A stretch of DNA of 40,684 nt, taken from assembly GCF_024137025.1 (NCBI RefSeq), contig NZ_JAMYJR010000066.1, positions 1 through 40,684 on the forward strand, given 5' to 3'. Under the pieces are notes generated by a model that saw nothing but the letters and a program-made list of their open reading frames with translations, had not been told where the DNA came from and did not search any database. This DNA comes from Paractinoplanes aksuensis. GTDB taxonomy: Bacteria; Actinomycetota; Actinomycetes; Mycobacteriales; Micromonosporaceae. Both the position numbers and the translations under genes were made by a program. Positions 8,061-15,532 of the stretch are shown piece after piece. Numbering within the stretch: the first letter of the stretch is position 1; every line of letters starts with the position of its first letter.

Positions 8061-8561
8061 ATGCGCTTGTCCGTCCCCGCCGCCCTGGCGGCGCTCGCTC
8101 TGGGCCTTTCTGTCCTGTTCATCCCCTTGACCGCTCAGCCCGCGGCCGCGGCCCGGGCCGCGGTCTTCCTCGAGCTGAGCCCGAGCACGGTCCCGGCGGG
8201 CGACGAGGTCGGGCTCCGCGCCTCGTGTGACGACAATCTCAAGGCGGCGACGGTCACGTCCGGGCTGTTCGGCACGGTCACCGTGGCCCCGCGCTACGGC
8301 TTCCTGACCGCGACGGCCCGGGTGCCGTCGAGCACCCGCCCCGGCGACTACCGGATCGACCTGCGCTGCCCCGACGGCGCCACCGCGCCGGCCACCCTGC
8401 ACGTGGTGGCCAAGGTGCAGCCGGCCCGCGGTCCGGCCACCGGCGGGGGCGGCACTGCTCCCGGGCGCGACGCTCCCCTGCTGATAGGCAGCGGCCTCGC
8501 CGTCATCGCGGCGGCCATCGGTCTCGGCGTGGTGTCGCTGCGCCGGCGGCGGCTCGGCTGA
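8061..8561 (+). CDS. Secreted protein with C-terminal membrane anchor
   Basis: A 166-aa exported protein. ATG 8061 is preceded by GGAGG at 8 nt, which settles the start. Residues 1-30 form a signal peptide (MRLSVPAALAAL... ending in PAAAA). A beta-rich extracellular domain of about 95 residues with two Cys follows, then a Gly/Ala/Pro linker, a transmembrane helix at about 137-157 and an RRRRLG cytoplasmic tail. This layout resembles sortase substrates, and a sortase gene starts 7 nt downstream, but no LPxTG or LAxTG motif precedes the helix, so plain membrane anchoring is as likely. I do not recognise the extracellular domain. Confidence 0.8.
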   Translation: MRLSVPAALAALALGLSVLFIPLTAQPAAAARAAVFLELSPSTVPAGDEVGLRASCDDNLKAATVTSGLFGTVTVAPRYGFLTATARVPSSTRPGDYRIDLRCPDGATAPATLHVVAKVQPARGPATGGGGTAPGRDAPLLIGSGLAVIAAAIGLGVVSLRRRRLG

Positions 8562-8568
8562 GGCGCGC

Positions 8569-9426
8569 GTGGCCACCCGACAGCCGCCCCGGAACACCGC
8601 CGACGGCACGGCCGAGCGGATAGTGGGCGGGCCGCGCATGCCGGAGTCGGTGCTGCGCAAACGCCCGGCCCAGATCGTGGCGCCGCCGCCCGGCACCATC
8701 ACGGGCCCGCTGCCACCACCGCCGCGCACCCGCGGCCGTCCGCCCTTTCGCGCCCCCAGCCCCCGGCCGCAGCCCCGGCAGCCACCCCGGCCGATGCGCG
8801 GCAAGAAGCCGTGGCCGATCGGCATGGTCGCGCTCGCCCTGCTCTTCCTGGGCCTGTTCGTGGTCGCGATGGGACTCGGGGCGGCGACCAACCTCGACCT
8901 GGGCAACCTGTTCGGCGGGGCGGACAGGAACCAGCCCCCGCCGCGCGCGTTCCCGGTGCTCGACCCGAGCCGCCCGGAAAGGCTGAGCATCCCGGCCATC
9001 AACGTGCAGGCCCCGATCCTCGAGGTGGGGCAGGCGTCGGACGGGTCGGTCGACGTGCCGCCGCTGCAGCGGCACAACGAGGCCGGTTGGTTCGACGGCG
9101 GGCCGACCCCGGGACAGTTCGGGCCGGCCCTGATCGTCGGGCACGCTGACACGCGTACGGGACCCTCGGTCTTTCATGCCCTGCCCAAGCTCAGGGCCGG
9201 GCAGCGGATCGAGGTGACGCGGGCTGACAACTCGGTCGCGGTCTTCGAGGTGAACTCGGTCGAGAAGTTCGACAAGGGCAAGCTGCCGGTGCAGCGGGTC
9301 TACGGCGACTACAGCCGGCCGTCGCTGCGCCTGGTGACGTGCGGCGGCCGCTGGGTCGGCGGCAGCACCGGCTACTCCGACAACATCGTGGTCTTCGCGT
9401 CGCTGGTCTCGGCCAAGAAGACCTGA
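8569..9426 (+). CDS. Class F sortase
   Basis: A 285-aa membrane-anchored transpeptidase-type enzyme. A Pro/Arg-rich cytoplasmic stretch (about 1-80) leads to one transmembrane helix (84-104) and the sortase domain (about 138-280). The catalytic pair is His192 (IVGHADT) and Cys258 (RLVTCGG). The usual class F Arg lies just before the D-N near the C-terminus; here that position is Ser270, and Arg261 directly after the CGG motif may serve instead. GTG 8569 starts 7 nt after the secreted protein's stop, so the two are probably one operon and possibly enzyme and partner. Confidence 0.88.
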   Translation: MATRQPPRNTADGTAERIVGGPRMPESVLRKRPAQIVAPPPGTITGPLPPPPRTRGRPPFRAPSPRPQPRQPPRPMRGKKPWPIGMVALALLFLGLFVVAMGLGAATNLDLGNLFGGADRNQPPPRAFPVLDPSRPERLSIPAINVQAPILEVGQASDGSVDVPPLQRHNEAGWFDGGPTPGQFGPALIVGHADTRTGPSVFHALPKLRAGQRIEVTRADNSVAVFEVNSVEKFDKGKLPVQRVYGDYSRPSLRLVTCGGRWVGGSTGYSDNIVVFASLVSAKKT

Positions 9427-9433
9427 GAAAAAA

Positions 9434-9982
9434 TCAAGCCGCCTCAGCCGTGACGGCCGGGGCGGCGGGGAGGTCGAGCCAGTCAGCCCAACGGGGGTCG
9501 GGCGTGCGGTGCCCGAGCACCCGCCAGGCCACGCCCCGGGGCGCCGCCGGTATCTGGTGCAGCCGCCAGCCGAGCTCGGCCGGGGTCTTGTCGCCCTTGC
9601 TGTGGTTGCACTTGGCGCAGGCCGCCACGACGTTGTCCCAGGCGTGCAGGCCACCACGACTGCGCGGGAACACGTGGTCGATGGTCTCGGCCGAGCCCCG
9701 GCAGTAGGCGCACCGGCCCCCGTCACGCGCGAAGATCGCCCGGCGCGACAGGCCGACGTGGGTGCGGTACGGAACCTTCACGTACCTGGTCAGGCGGACC
9801 ACGGACGGGACGGGGAGGGTGGTGTGCGCACTGTGGAGCAGGCCGTCACCGTCGGAGACGCACTCTGCCTTGGCGGTCAGCACCAGGATGGTCGCCCGAC
9901 GCACGGATACGACGCACAGCGGCTCGTATGTGGCGTTCAGAACCAACGCGGAAGAGCCCACTGTAGGTCGTATGTCAGGCAT
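9434..9982 (-). CDS. HNH endonuclease
   Basis: A 182-aa protein of the widespread actinobacterial HNH family whose members begin ALVLNATYEPL. The HNH core has two CxxC-type zinc pairs (CAYC and CAKC) around IDHVFPRSRGG and the Asn/His motif NVVAACAKCNHSKGDK. It is intact and should bind DNA and a metal ion; the cellular role of this conserved family is not known to me. ATG 9982 has AAGGG 9 nt upstream and is preferred over GTG 9991. It converges on the sortase gene with a 7-nt gap and is divergent from the mscS-type gene. Confidence 0.9.
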   Translation of the reverse strand: MPDIRPTVGSSALVLNATYEPLCVVSVRRATILVLTAKAECVSDGDGLLHSAHTTLPVPSVVRLTRYVKVPYRTHVGLSRRAIFARDGGRCAYCRGSAETIDHVFPRSRGGLHAWDNVVAACAKCNHSKGDKTPAELGWRLHQIPAAPRGVAWRVLGHRTPDPRWADWLDLPAAPAVTAEAA

Positions 9983-10181
9983 CGCTGTCACCCTTCGGTG
10001 TAAGTGCTGTCACCGCTCCTGATGGTGTCCAAGGTCAGATAGCGAGGCCTCAGCAACGAGGTCCCGTGCGCCAATAGTCCCTGACGAATGACCAAATTGC
10101 GAGCACAATCCGTGGCCGGACGGTAAACGTCTGAGGTCACATCGCTGTGCGGTGCCTGGGAGCCGGTTCAACCGCGCCCGG

Positions 10182-10187
10182 TACGGT
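10182..10187 (+). promoter_or_regulatory. Candidate -10 element (TACGGT), leaderless start of the MscS gene
   Basis: TACGGT is followed after 8 nt by GTG 10196, with no Shine-Dalgarno between them. This spacing places the transcription start at or next to the start codon. Confidence 0.45.
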
Positions 10188-10195
10188 GGCTCCCC

Positions 10196-11272
10196 GTGTT
10201 GTTGCTAGCCCCCAACCCCGGTCCGAGCTCGTCCACCCCCGCCGACTACTTCCAGTCGCCCGACGTGTCGGCGATCTGCGACACCGACGTCGTGTGCAGC
10301 CGGGTCTTCGAGTGGACGAACAACCAGTGGCTCGCCAACAGCAGCTACGTGGTCATCGTGAAGCCGCTGCGCATCATCGGCATCATCCTGATCGCGATAG
10401 TCGTCCGGTGGCTGCTGCACCGCGCGATCGACCGGCTGACCCACACCTCGAGCCGGGCCTCGATGCCCGCGCTGCTGCGGCCGCTGCGCGAGAAGGTCAC
10501 GGCGACGGCCGAGGACGGCCAGTTCATCCCCGAGCGCCGGCGGCAGCGGGCCGAGGCGATCGGGTCGGTGCTGCGCAGCTTCGTCAGCGCGGTGGTCTAC
10601 ACCATGGCCGCCCTGCTGGTCTTCGGTGAGCTCGGCTTCAACCTCGGGCCGCTGCTGGCCAGCGCCGGCATCGTCGGCGTGGCCCTCGGCTTCGGGGCCC
10701 AGAGCCTCGTCAAGGACCTGATCGCCGGTCTCTTCATGCTGCTCGAGGATCAGTACGGCGTGGGCGACACGGTCGATGTGGGCGAAGCGACCGGCGTGGT
10801 CGAGACGGTCGGCCTGCGCATCACCACGATCCGCGACGCACGCGGCGTGCTCTGGTACATCCGCAACGGCGAGATCATCCGGGTCGGCAACAAGAGCCAG
10901 GGCTGGGCCATGGTCGTGATCGACATCCCGATCGGCTTCGTCAACTCGGAGCAGGCCATCGCCGTGCTGCGCGAGGCGGCCGCGGCCGTGGCCGAGCAGC
11001 CCGACCACCAGACCGAGTTCCTGGAGCCGCCGGACGTGGTCGGCGTCGAGCAACTGACCGTCGACGGCGCGACGATCCGGACCATCGCCAAGACCACGGC
11101 CGACGGCCAGGTGACCGTTCAGCGCGAGCTGAGGCGAGCGCTGACCGAGTCGCTGGAGACCTCCGGGCTCTCCGAACGCATCGCCGCCTCTCGATTGCTC
11201 CCGCGCGGCGCCGTGCCCCCGCCGTACCTCGGAAATTCCGTACCCGACGAGCGGCCGGGCGGGGCGACCTGA
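10196..11272 (+). CDS. MscS-family mechanosensitive ion channel
   Basis: A 358-aa small-conductance mechanosensitive channel that would open under membrane tension to release solutes on osmotic downshift. Hydrophobic helices lie at about 50-70, 125-148 and 150-175. The third leads into the MscS signature GVALGFGAQSLVKDLIAGLFMLLEDQYGVGD (about 160-190) lining the pore and entering the beta domain. A C-terminal alpha/beta domain of about 120 residues follows. GTG 10196 is chosen because it follows a -10-like hexamer directly (leaderless). It is divergent from the HNH gene across about 210 bp. Confidence 0.92.
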   Translation: MLLLAPNPGPSSSTPADYFQSPDVSAICDTDVVCSRVFEWTNNQWLANSSYVVIVKPLRIIGIILIAIVVRWLLHRAIDRLTHTSSRASMPALLRPLREKVTATAEDGQFIPERRRQRAEAIGSVLRSFVSAVVYTMAALLVFGELGFNLGPLLASAGIVGVALGFGAQSLVKDLIAGLFMLLEDQYGVGDTVDVGEATGVVETVGLRITTIRDARGVLWYIRNGEIIRVGNKSQGWAMVVIDIPIGFVNSEQAIAVLREAAAAVAEQPDHQTEFLEPPDVVGVEQLTVDGATIRTIAKTTADGQVTVQRELRRALTESLETSGLSERIAASRLLPRGAVPPPYLGNSVPDERPGGAT

Positions 11273-11338
11273 GCTGGGATTAGTTCTTCCGGGTGATGTC
11301 CGCCCTCGACCGAATGGCCGACATTCCGCCCGTACGCC

Positions 11339-11395
11339 CTAGCATCGGCTCGGACGATCGGGCAGAATCCGCTTGAGCATTCGCACATGCGGCAT
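11339..11395 (-). CDS. Possible micro-ORF (18 codons) upstream of and divergent from the MFS gene
   Basis: ATG 11395 is preceded by GGAGGA with 5-nt spacing, an excellent ribosome-binding site for so small a frame. The frame encodes 18 residues ending in Arg-Cys and stops at TAG 11339. It lies in an otherwise gene-free stretch of about 210 nt. It could be a real micropeptide, a leader peptide or chance. No known peptide family is recognised. Confidence 0.22.
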   Translation of the reverse strand: MPHVRMLKRILPDRPSRC

Positions 11396-11441
11396 CACGT
11401 TCCTCCTCGGGCGCCGGCCCCACGGGGGCGTGCCCCGGTGA

Positions 11442-11457
11442 CCGCCTGAACAGGCGG
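11442..11457 (+). promoter_or_regulatory. Palindrome upstream of the MFS transporter (possible operator)
   Basis: CCGCCTG and CAGGCGG form a perfect 7-bp inverted repeat around AA, ending 25 nt before the chosen MFS start. It sits between the MFS gene and the divergent micro-ORF. The size suits a dimeric repressor site; a small hairpin is the alternative. No regulator gene is adjacent. Confidence 0.4.
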
Positions 11458-11482
11458 AATGCCGAGATCGATGGAGGGCCTG

Positions 11483-12889
11483 GTGTCCGAAAACCCGGAT
11501 GCGCGTACGACACCCAGTGTCGACGCGCCTACGGAGAGCGAGCGGCTGATCACATTCCGTGATCTCTTTGCCAATCGCGAATATCGGGCGCTCCACCTCT
11601 CGCTCGTCACCAACTGGGTCGGCGACTACCTGGCCCGGGCCGCGATCACGGTGCTGGTCTACGAGCAGAGCAAGTCGGTGCTGCTGTCGGCGGCGGCGTT
11701 CGCGGTCACGTTCCTGCCCTGGGTCATCGGTGGCACCGTGCTCTCGGCCCTGGTCGAGCGCTACCCGTACCGCCGGGTGCTGATCGCCGCCGACATCTAC
11801 CGCATGGTCCTGATCTCGCTGCTGCTCGTCCCGCACACGCCGATCCCGGTCATGCTGCTGATCGTCTTCCTGGCCAGCCTGGGCACACCACCGACCCAGG
11901 CTGCCCGCTCGGCGCTGCAGCCGCTGGTAGTGGGGCGCGAGATGCTGCCCATCGCGGTCGCCACCAACGCCACCAGCGTGCAGGCGGCCCAGGTCTTCGG
12001 CTACCTGGCCGGCGCGGCCCTGGCCACCGCCATCAACCCGCAGGTGGCCCTGGTCATCGACGTGTTCACGTTCGCGGTCTCGGCCCTGCTGATCGCCGCC
12101 TACGTGCGGCCGCGGCCGTCCGCGCACAACCGGGCCCAGCGCCGCCACCTGCTGCGCGAGTCGGCCGAGGGCTACCGCCTGGTGTTCGGCTCGACCACGC
12201 TGCGGGCCATCGCGATCATGGTCTTCGTCCTCACCATGTTCGCGATCGTGCCCGAGGGCCTGGCCGCCGCCTGGGCCGCCGAGGGCAGCACCGATCCGGC
12301 CGCCCGCGGCCTCAACCAGGGCCTGATCATGGCGGCCGGACCGATCGGCTTCGTGGTCGGCGGCCTGCTGATCAACCGGCTGGCCGGGCCCGCGCTGCGC
12401 GACCGGCTGGTGCGCCCGCTGGCCGTGCTGTCGGCCCTCGTGCTGGTGCCCGCGCTGGCCGCGCCCCCGCCGCCGATCGTGGCCATCATGGTGGCCCTGT
12501 CCGGCATCGCCCAGGGCGGCGTGGTGCCCACCCTGAACGGCAAGTTCGTGCTGATCCTGCCGCACGGCTACCGTGCCCGGGCGTACGGCGTGATGCAGAC
12601 CGGGCTGCAGTTCAGCCAGTTCGGCGCCGTGATGGTGACCGGCCTGCTGGCCGACCACTTCTGGCTGCCGATGGTCGTCGGACTGTGGAGCGTGGGCGGC
12701 ACGATCGCCCTGGGCCTGCTCGCCTACCGCTGGCCCAGCGCCGCCACGTTCACCGCGGCCACCGACGCGGCCACCCGCAGCGAGCCGCCGGCCACGCCCC
12801 CGCCGCCGGCCTCGCCCCCGCCGGCCACGCTCCCGGCGCCGGTTCGGCCGACCGTGGCGACGACCAGCGTCACACCCGAGCGGCCCTGA
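11483..12889 (+). CDS. MFS transporter (exporter-like)
   Basis: A 468-aa major facilitator with about 10-12 hydrophobic helices between residues 25 and 425 and a Pro/Ala-rich cytoplasmic tail. The NREYRALHLSLVTNWVGDYLARAA opening and the PYRRVL loop after helix 2 match the MFS_3 drug-exporter-like group. The substrate is unknown. GTG 11483 is preferred over ATG 11459 and ATG 11471 because GGAGG precedes it with 7-nt spacing. A 16-bp palindrome lies upstream and could be its operator. The globin gene follows after about 40 nt but seems to have its own promoter. Confidence 0.88.
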   Translation: MSENPDARTTPSVDAPTESERLITFRDLFANREYRALHLSLVTNWVGDYLARAAITVLVYEQSKSVLLSAAAFAVTFLPWVIGGTVLSALVERYPYRRVLIAADIYRMVLISLLLVPHTPIPVMLLIVFLASLGTPPTQAARSALQPLVVGREMLPIAVATNATSVQAAQVFGYLAGAALATAINPQVALVIDVFTFAVSALLIAAYVRPRPSAHNRAQRRHLLRESAEGYRLVFGSTTLRAIAIMVFVLTMFAIVPEGLAAAWAAEGSTDPAARGLNQGLIMAAGPIGFVVGGLLINRLAGPALRDRLVRPLAVLSALVLVPALAAPPPPIVAIMVALSGIAQGGVVPTLNGKFVLILPHGYRARAYGVMQTGLQFSQFGAVMVTGLLADHFWLPMVVGLWSVGGTIALGLLAYRWPSAATFTAATDAATRSEPPATPPPPASPPPATLPAPVRPTVATTSVTPERP

Positions 12890-12918
12890 CCGCGGCGGTC
12901 GCCGCTCCTTACACCTGG

Positions 12919-12924
12919 CAGGAT
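12919..12924 (+). promoter_or_regulatory. Candidate -10 element (CAGGAT), leaderless start of the globin gene
   Basis: CAGGAT is followed after exactly 6 nt by GTG 12931. One base off the TAGGAT seen before the 98-aa gene at 32824-32829. No Shine-Dalgarno is present, suggesting a leaderless mRNA. Confidence 0.45.
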
Positions 12925-12930
12925 GGAACG

Positions 12931-13305
12931 GTGACCGCACCGACCTTCTTCGACGCCGTCGGCGGCGAACCCACCTTCCGGCGCCTCGTCAACCGCTTCT
13001 ACGAGGGCATCGCCGACGACCCCCTGCTGCGGCCCATGTACCCCGAGGACGACCTGGGCCCCGCCACCGAGCGGATGACGCTGTTCCTCATGCAGTACTG
13101 GGGCGGCCCCAACACCTACTCGGCCACCCGCGGCCACCCGCGCCTGCGCATGCGGCACGCGCCCTTCGTCGTCGACGCCGCCGCCCGCGACGCCTGGCTC
13201 ACGCACATGCGCGCCGCCGTCGATTCCCTCGAGCTCCCCCAGGAGCAGCACGACCAGTTGTGGGACTACCTGGAGCGGGCCGCGTACTTCATGGTCAACG
13301 CCTGA
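12931..13305 (+). CDS. glbO: Group II truncated haemoglobin
   Basis: A 124-aa single-domain haem protein of the GlbO type, likely binding oxygen or detoxifying NO/peroxide in the cytosol. Group II marks are the B-helix Tyr (FYEGIADDPLLRPMYPE, Tyr24), QYWGGP with its Trp (about 55-60) and the proximal-His segment RGHPRLRMRHAPF (His76). The length is typical. GTG 12931 is fixed by alignment to the family and by the -10-like hexamer 6 nt upstream. It follows the MFS gene on the same strand but is probably independently transcribed. Confidence 0.95.
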   Translation: MTAPTFFDAVGGEPTFRRLVNRFYEGIADDPLLRPMYPEDDLGPATERMTLFLMQYWGGPNTYSATRGHPRLRMRHAPFVVDAAARDAWLTHMRAAVDSLELPQEQHDQLWDYLERAAYFMVNA

Positions 13306-13396
13306 GATCGTTTCCGGCGGCCGCGCTAGGTCGTTGAGCGGGTGACCTACCCGCTCATCACCTGATATTTCGGGTGCAACGATCAGGAGCTCCGCC

Positions 13397-14650
13397 ATGC
13401 GCCGCCGCCTGCTCGCCGCCGTCACCGCCGCCGCCGCTGTCGTGGCGTGCGCGCACCCCGCCGCGGCCGACATGGCCCACTCCACCGTGGTGTCCCCCAA
13501 CCCCGTCGACTTCACCCCGCACGTGCTGGACGGGACCGTCTGGTCGATGGCCGTGGTGGGTGACACCGTCGTCGTCGGGGGTGCGTTCACCAAGGTCACC
13601 GACGCCGCCCGGCGGACCACCTTCGCCCGCAAGAACCTGTTCGCCTACGGCCTGCGCGACGGCGCCATCCGCACCTTCGCCCCGCAGGTCGACGGCGCGG
13701 TCTACGCGCTCACGGCCGGCGCCGAGGGCACGGTGTACGCCGGTGGCGCCTTCAAGACCGTCAACGGCACGGCCCAGCGCGGCGTCACCAAGCTCACGCT
13801 CGGCGGCCAGCGGGTCAGCTCGTTCACGGCCCGGATCGGGTGGGGCGACGTCCGGGCCCTGCAGGCGCGCGGCACCCGGCTGTACGCGGCGGGGACGTTC
13901 CAGAACATCAACGGGGTGAACCGGACCGGCCTGGCCCGGCTCAGCTCGGCCACGGGCGCGGTGGACACCGGCTTCGACGCCCGGCTGAGCGCGCCCGGCC
14001 TGAGCCGGACCCGGGTCGAGCACTTCGACATCTCGCCCGACGGCCGCAAGCTGGTCGCGGTGGGGGCGCTGCTGCGGGCGAGCGGCTACGACCGTACGCA
14101 GATCGCGATGTTCGACGTGGCCGGCCCGTCGGCCCAGCTGATGAACTGGTACACCGACGCCTACAAGCCGCAGTGCATGAAGGGCTTCGACACGTACCTG
14201 CGCCAGGTGAAGTTCTCGCCGGACGGGTCGTACATCGTGGTCGCGGCGACCGGGCGGGCCTCGTCGCCCGACCGGCTGTGCGACTCGGCGGCCCGGTTCG
14301 AGACCACGGCCACGGGGCGGCGCAACCCGACGTGGGTGCAGCGGACCGGTGGGGACTCGCTGTACGCGGTCGCGGTGACGGGCTCGGCGGTCTACCTCGG
14401 CGGGCACCAGCGGTACTTCGACAACCCGCACGGCACCGACGCCAAGGGGCCGGGGCCGGGCGCGGTGTCGCGGGTGGGGATCGGCGCGGTCAGCCCGAGC
14501 ACGGGGCGCGCGCTCTCGTGGAACCCGACCCGCAAGCGCGGGGTCGGCGTCCGCGTCTTCGTCGCCACCCCGCAGGGCCTGCTCGTGGGCTCGGACACCG
14601 ACCAGCTGGGCAAGGAGTACCACGGCAGAATCGGAATGTTCCCGCTCTGA
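13397..14650 (+). CDS. Secreted beta-propeller-like protein
   Basis: A 417-aa exported protein. The signal peptide (1-24) ends in PAAA before Asp25. The rest is made of repeated short blades with the pattern V(Y/V)xGGxFxxV(N/T)G...LxRLxxxTGAVDxxF, as in delta-60-repeat/DUF5122 propellers of actinobacteria. Two Cys in the centre (around KPQCMKGF and DRLCDSA) may form a disulphide. The function is unknown; a surface or carbohydrate-binding role is only a guess. ATG 13397 has AGGAG 7-8 nt upstream. A large hairpin follows the gene. Confidence 0.85.
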   Translation: MRRRLLAAVTAAAAVVACAHPAAADMAHSTVVSPNPVDFTPHVLDGTVWSMAVVGDTVVVGGAFTKVTDAARRTTFARKNLFAYGLRDGAIRTFAPQVDGAVYALTAGAEGTVYAGGAFKTVNGTAQRGVTKLTLGGQRVSSFTARIGWGDVRALQARGTRLYAAGTFQNINGVNRTGLARLSSATGAVDTGFDARLSAPGLSRTRVEHFDISPDGRKLVAVGALLRASGYDRTQIAMFDVAGPSAQLMNWYTDAYKPQCMKGFDTYLRQVKFSPDGSYIVVAATGRASSPDRLCDSAARFETTATGRRNPTWVQRTGGDSLYAVAVTGSAVYLGGHQRYFDNPHGTDAKGPGPGAVSRVGIGAVSPSTGRALSWNPTRKRGVGVRVFVATPQGLLVGSDTDQLGKEYHGRIGMFPL

Positions 14651-14659
14651 CGTTCTACT

Positions 14660-14665
14660 TATACG
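14660..14665 (+). promoter_or_regulatory. Possible -10 element (TATACG) before the 103-nt hairpin
   Basis: TATACG lies 10 nt after the propeller stop and 27 nt before the large hairpin. In this GC-rich DNA such a hexamer is uncommon. Position 14637-14642 (TGTTCC) is only a weak -35. It could drive a small RNA consisting mainly of the hairpin. Confidence 0.25.
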
Positions 14666-14691
14666 AGAGCCATCACCGACGAGAGCAACCC

Positions 14692-14794
14692 GCGATTTGC
14701 CCGTCGATGAGCTGACGTGCGATTTTGCGACGCCGCGGGGTTTGCGGCGGCGGAAAATCGTGCGTCAGCTCATCGGCCTCTCGGGGCAAATCGC
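14692..14794 (+). ncRNA. 103-nt near-perfect hairpin (structured RNA, bidirectional terminator or MITE-like repeat)
   Basis: Perfect outer stem 14692-14702 with 14784-14794 (11 bp), an asymmetric internal loop (2 versus 8 nt), a perfect 13-bp stem 14705-14717 with 14763-14775, then 9 pairs including two G-U, further short pairs broken by two mismatches, and a 7-nt loop. In all about 41 pairs. The two non-Watson-Crick pairs (14718/14762 and 14719/14761) are U-G and G-U only in the plus-strand RNA; in the minus-strand RNA they would be A-C mismatches. It lies between convergent genes (stops at 14650 and 14817), so termination is one plausible job. Class of element not recognised. Confidence 0.6.
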
Positions 14795-14816
14795 CGCGGA
14801 GCGAAGCGGAGCCGTG

Positions 14817-15401
14817 TTACAGCAGGGCGCCCTCGTCGTGGAGCCAGTCGACGAAGCTCGTGGCTACGGCTGCGCCGCAGTCCAGGAGTTCTGTCAAGAG
14901 GGCGTCATGGGTGCCGGCGGCCAGGGGGACCTGGAGTTCGGCGTAGATGGGGAGTTGGCCGCGTTCGGTGGGGTCGCCCACGTAGGCCTTGCAGAAGCGG
15001 CGGGTGTGGTTCCACTCGTTGACCACGCGGTAGGCGCGGTCGGCCCAGTCGGGCGGGACCGTCGAGTGCGGGCGGGCGCGCATGACGAGAATTTCGTCGT
15101 CAGGGCCCTCGAGGGTGAACAGCACGGCGTGCCGTTCCCACATCGCCAGCAGGCTCCCGCCGCCGTCGGCCAGGAACCGGATGTCGAGCAGATCGAGCGC
15201 CTTGCCGATGCGCGTGAGCGTCACCGGAGCGACGACGTCGGGCTCCTCGGTCGCGGCGCTTTCCACCGGGACCGGCAATCGGCTCGGTTCGCGCTGCGTC
15301 GGAACACCGACACGCAGCGTGCCGCGCGCCGCCGACGATTCATCCTCGGCCTCCGGCGCGTTACCTGCCGCCGAGCCCGGACGCCATGACCACCACGGCA
15401 T
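14817..15401 (-). CDS. YbjN-domain protein
   Basis: A 194-aa protein with a disordered Ala/Pro/Glu-rich N-terminal third and a YbjN-type domain from about residue 60: LTRIGKALDLLDIRFLADGGGSLLAMWERH, then YRVVNEWNHTRRFCKAYVG and the VPLAAGTHDALLTELLDCG helix. YbjN proteins resemble type III secretion chaperones and have loosely defined regulatory or stress roles. ATG 15401 is chosen; an upstream in-frame GTG (15416) would add five residues. It is the last gene of the ettA operon-like block and ends 22 nt before the large hairpin. Confidence 0.8.
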   Translation of the reverse strand: MPWWSWRPGSAAGNAPEAEDESSAARGTLRVGVPTQREPSRLPVPVESAATEEPDVVAPVTLTRIGKALDLLDIRFLADGGGSLLAMWERHAVLFTLEGPDDEILVMRARPHSTVPPDWADRAYRVVNEWNHTRRFCKAYVGDPTERGQLPIYAELQVPLAAGTHDALLTELLDCGAAVATSFVDWLHDEGALL

Positions 15402-15412
15402 CTTTGTGCACC

Positions 15413-15529
15413 TCACTCCCCAGCGAACCCACTGCCGGACGTAGCGAGTGGATCCGAGGGCCGACGGTACCCGTACCGGTCGCGGAGGTCATCCCCCCAA
15501 CGGGAGGGCGGGACCGCTCGTACGACCAT
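15413..15529 (-). CDS. Possible 38-aa ORF between the conserved hypothetical and YbjN genes
   Basis: ATG 15529 starts 3 nt after the upstream gene's stop and has AAGGG 7 nt before it. The frame runs 38 codons to TGA 15413, just before the YbjN start. The peptide is basic with WGDDLRDRYGYRRPSD in the middle. G/C use at third positions is near 74%, lower than in neighbouring genes, which argues against it. No family recognised. It could instead be a leader that couples translation to the YbjN gene. Confidence 0.28.
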   Translation of the reverse strand: MVVRAVPPSRWGDDLRDRYGYRRPSDPLATSGSGFAGE

Positions 15530-15532
15530 GCA

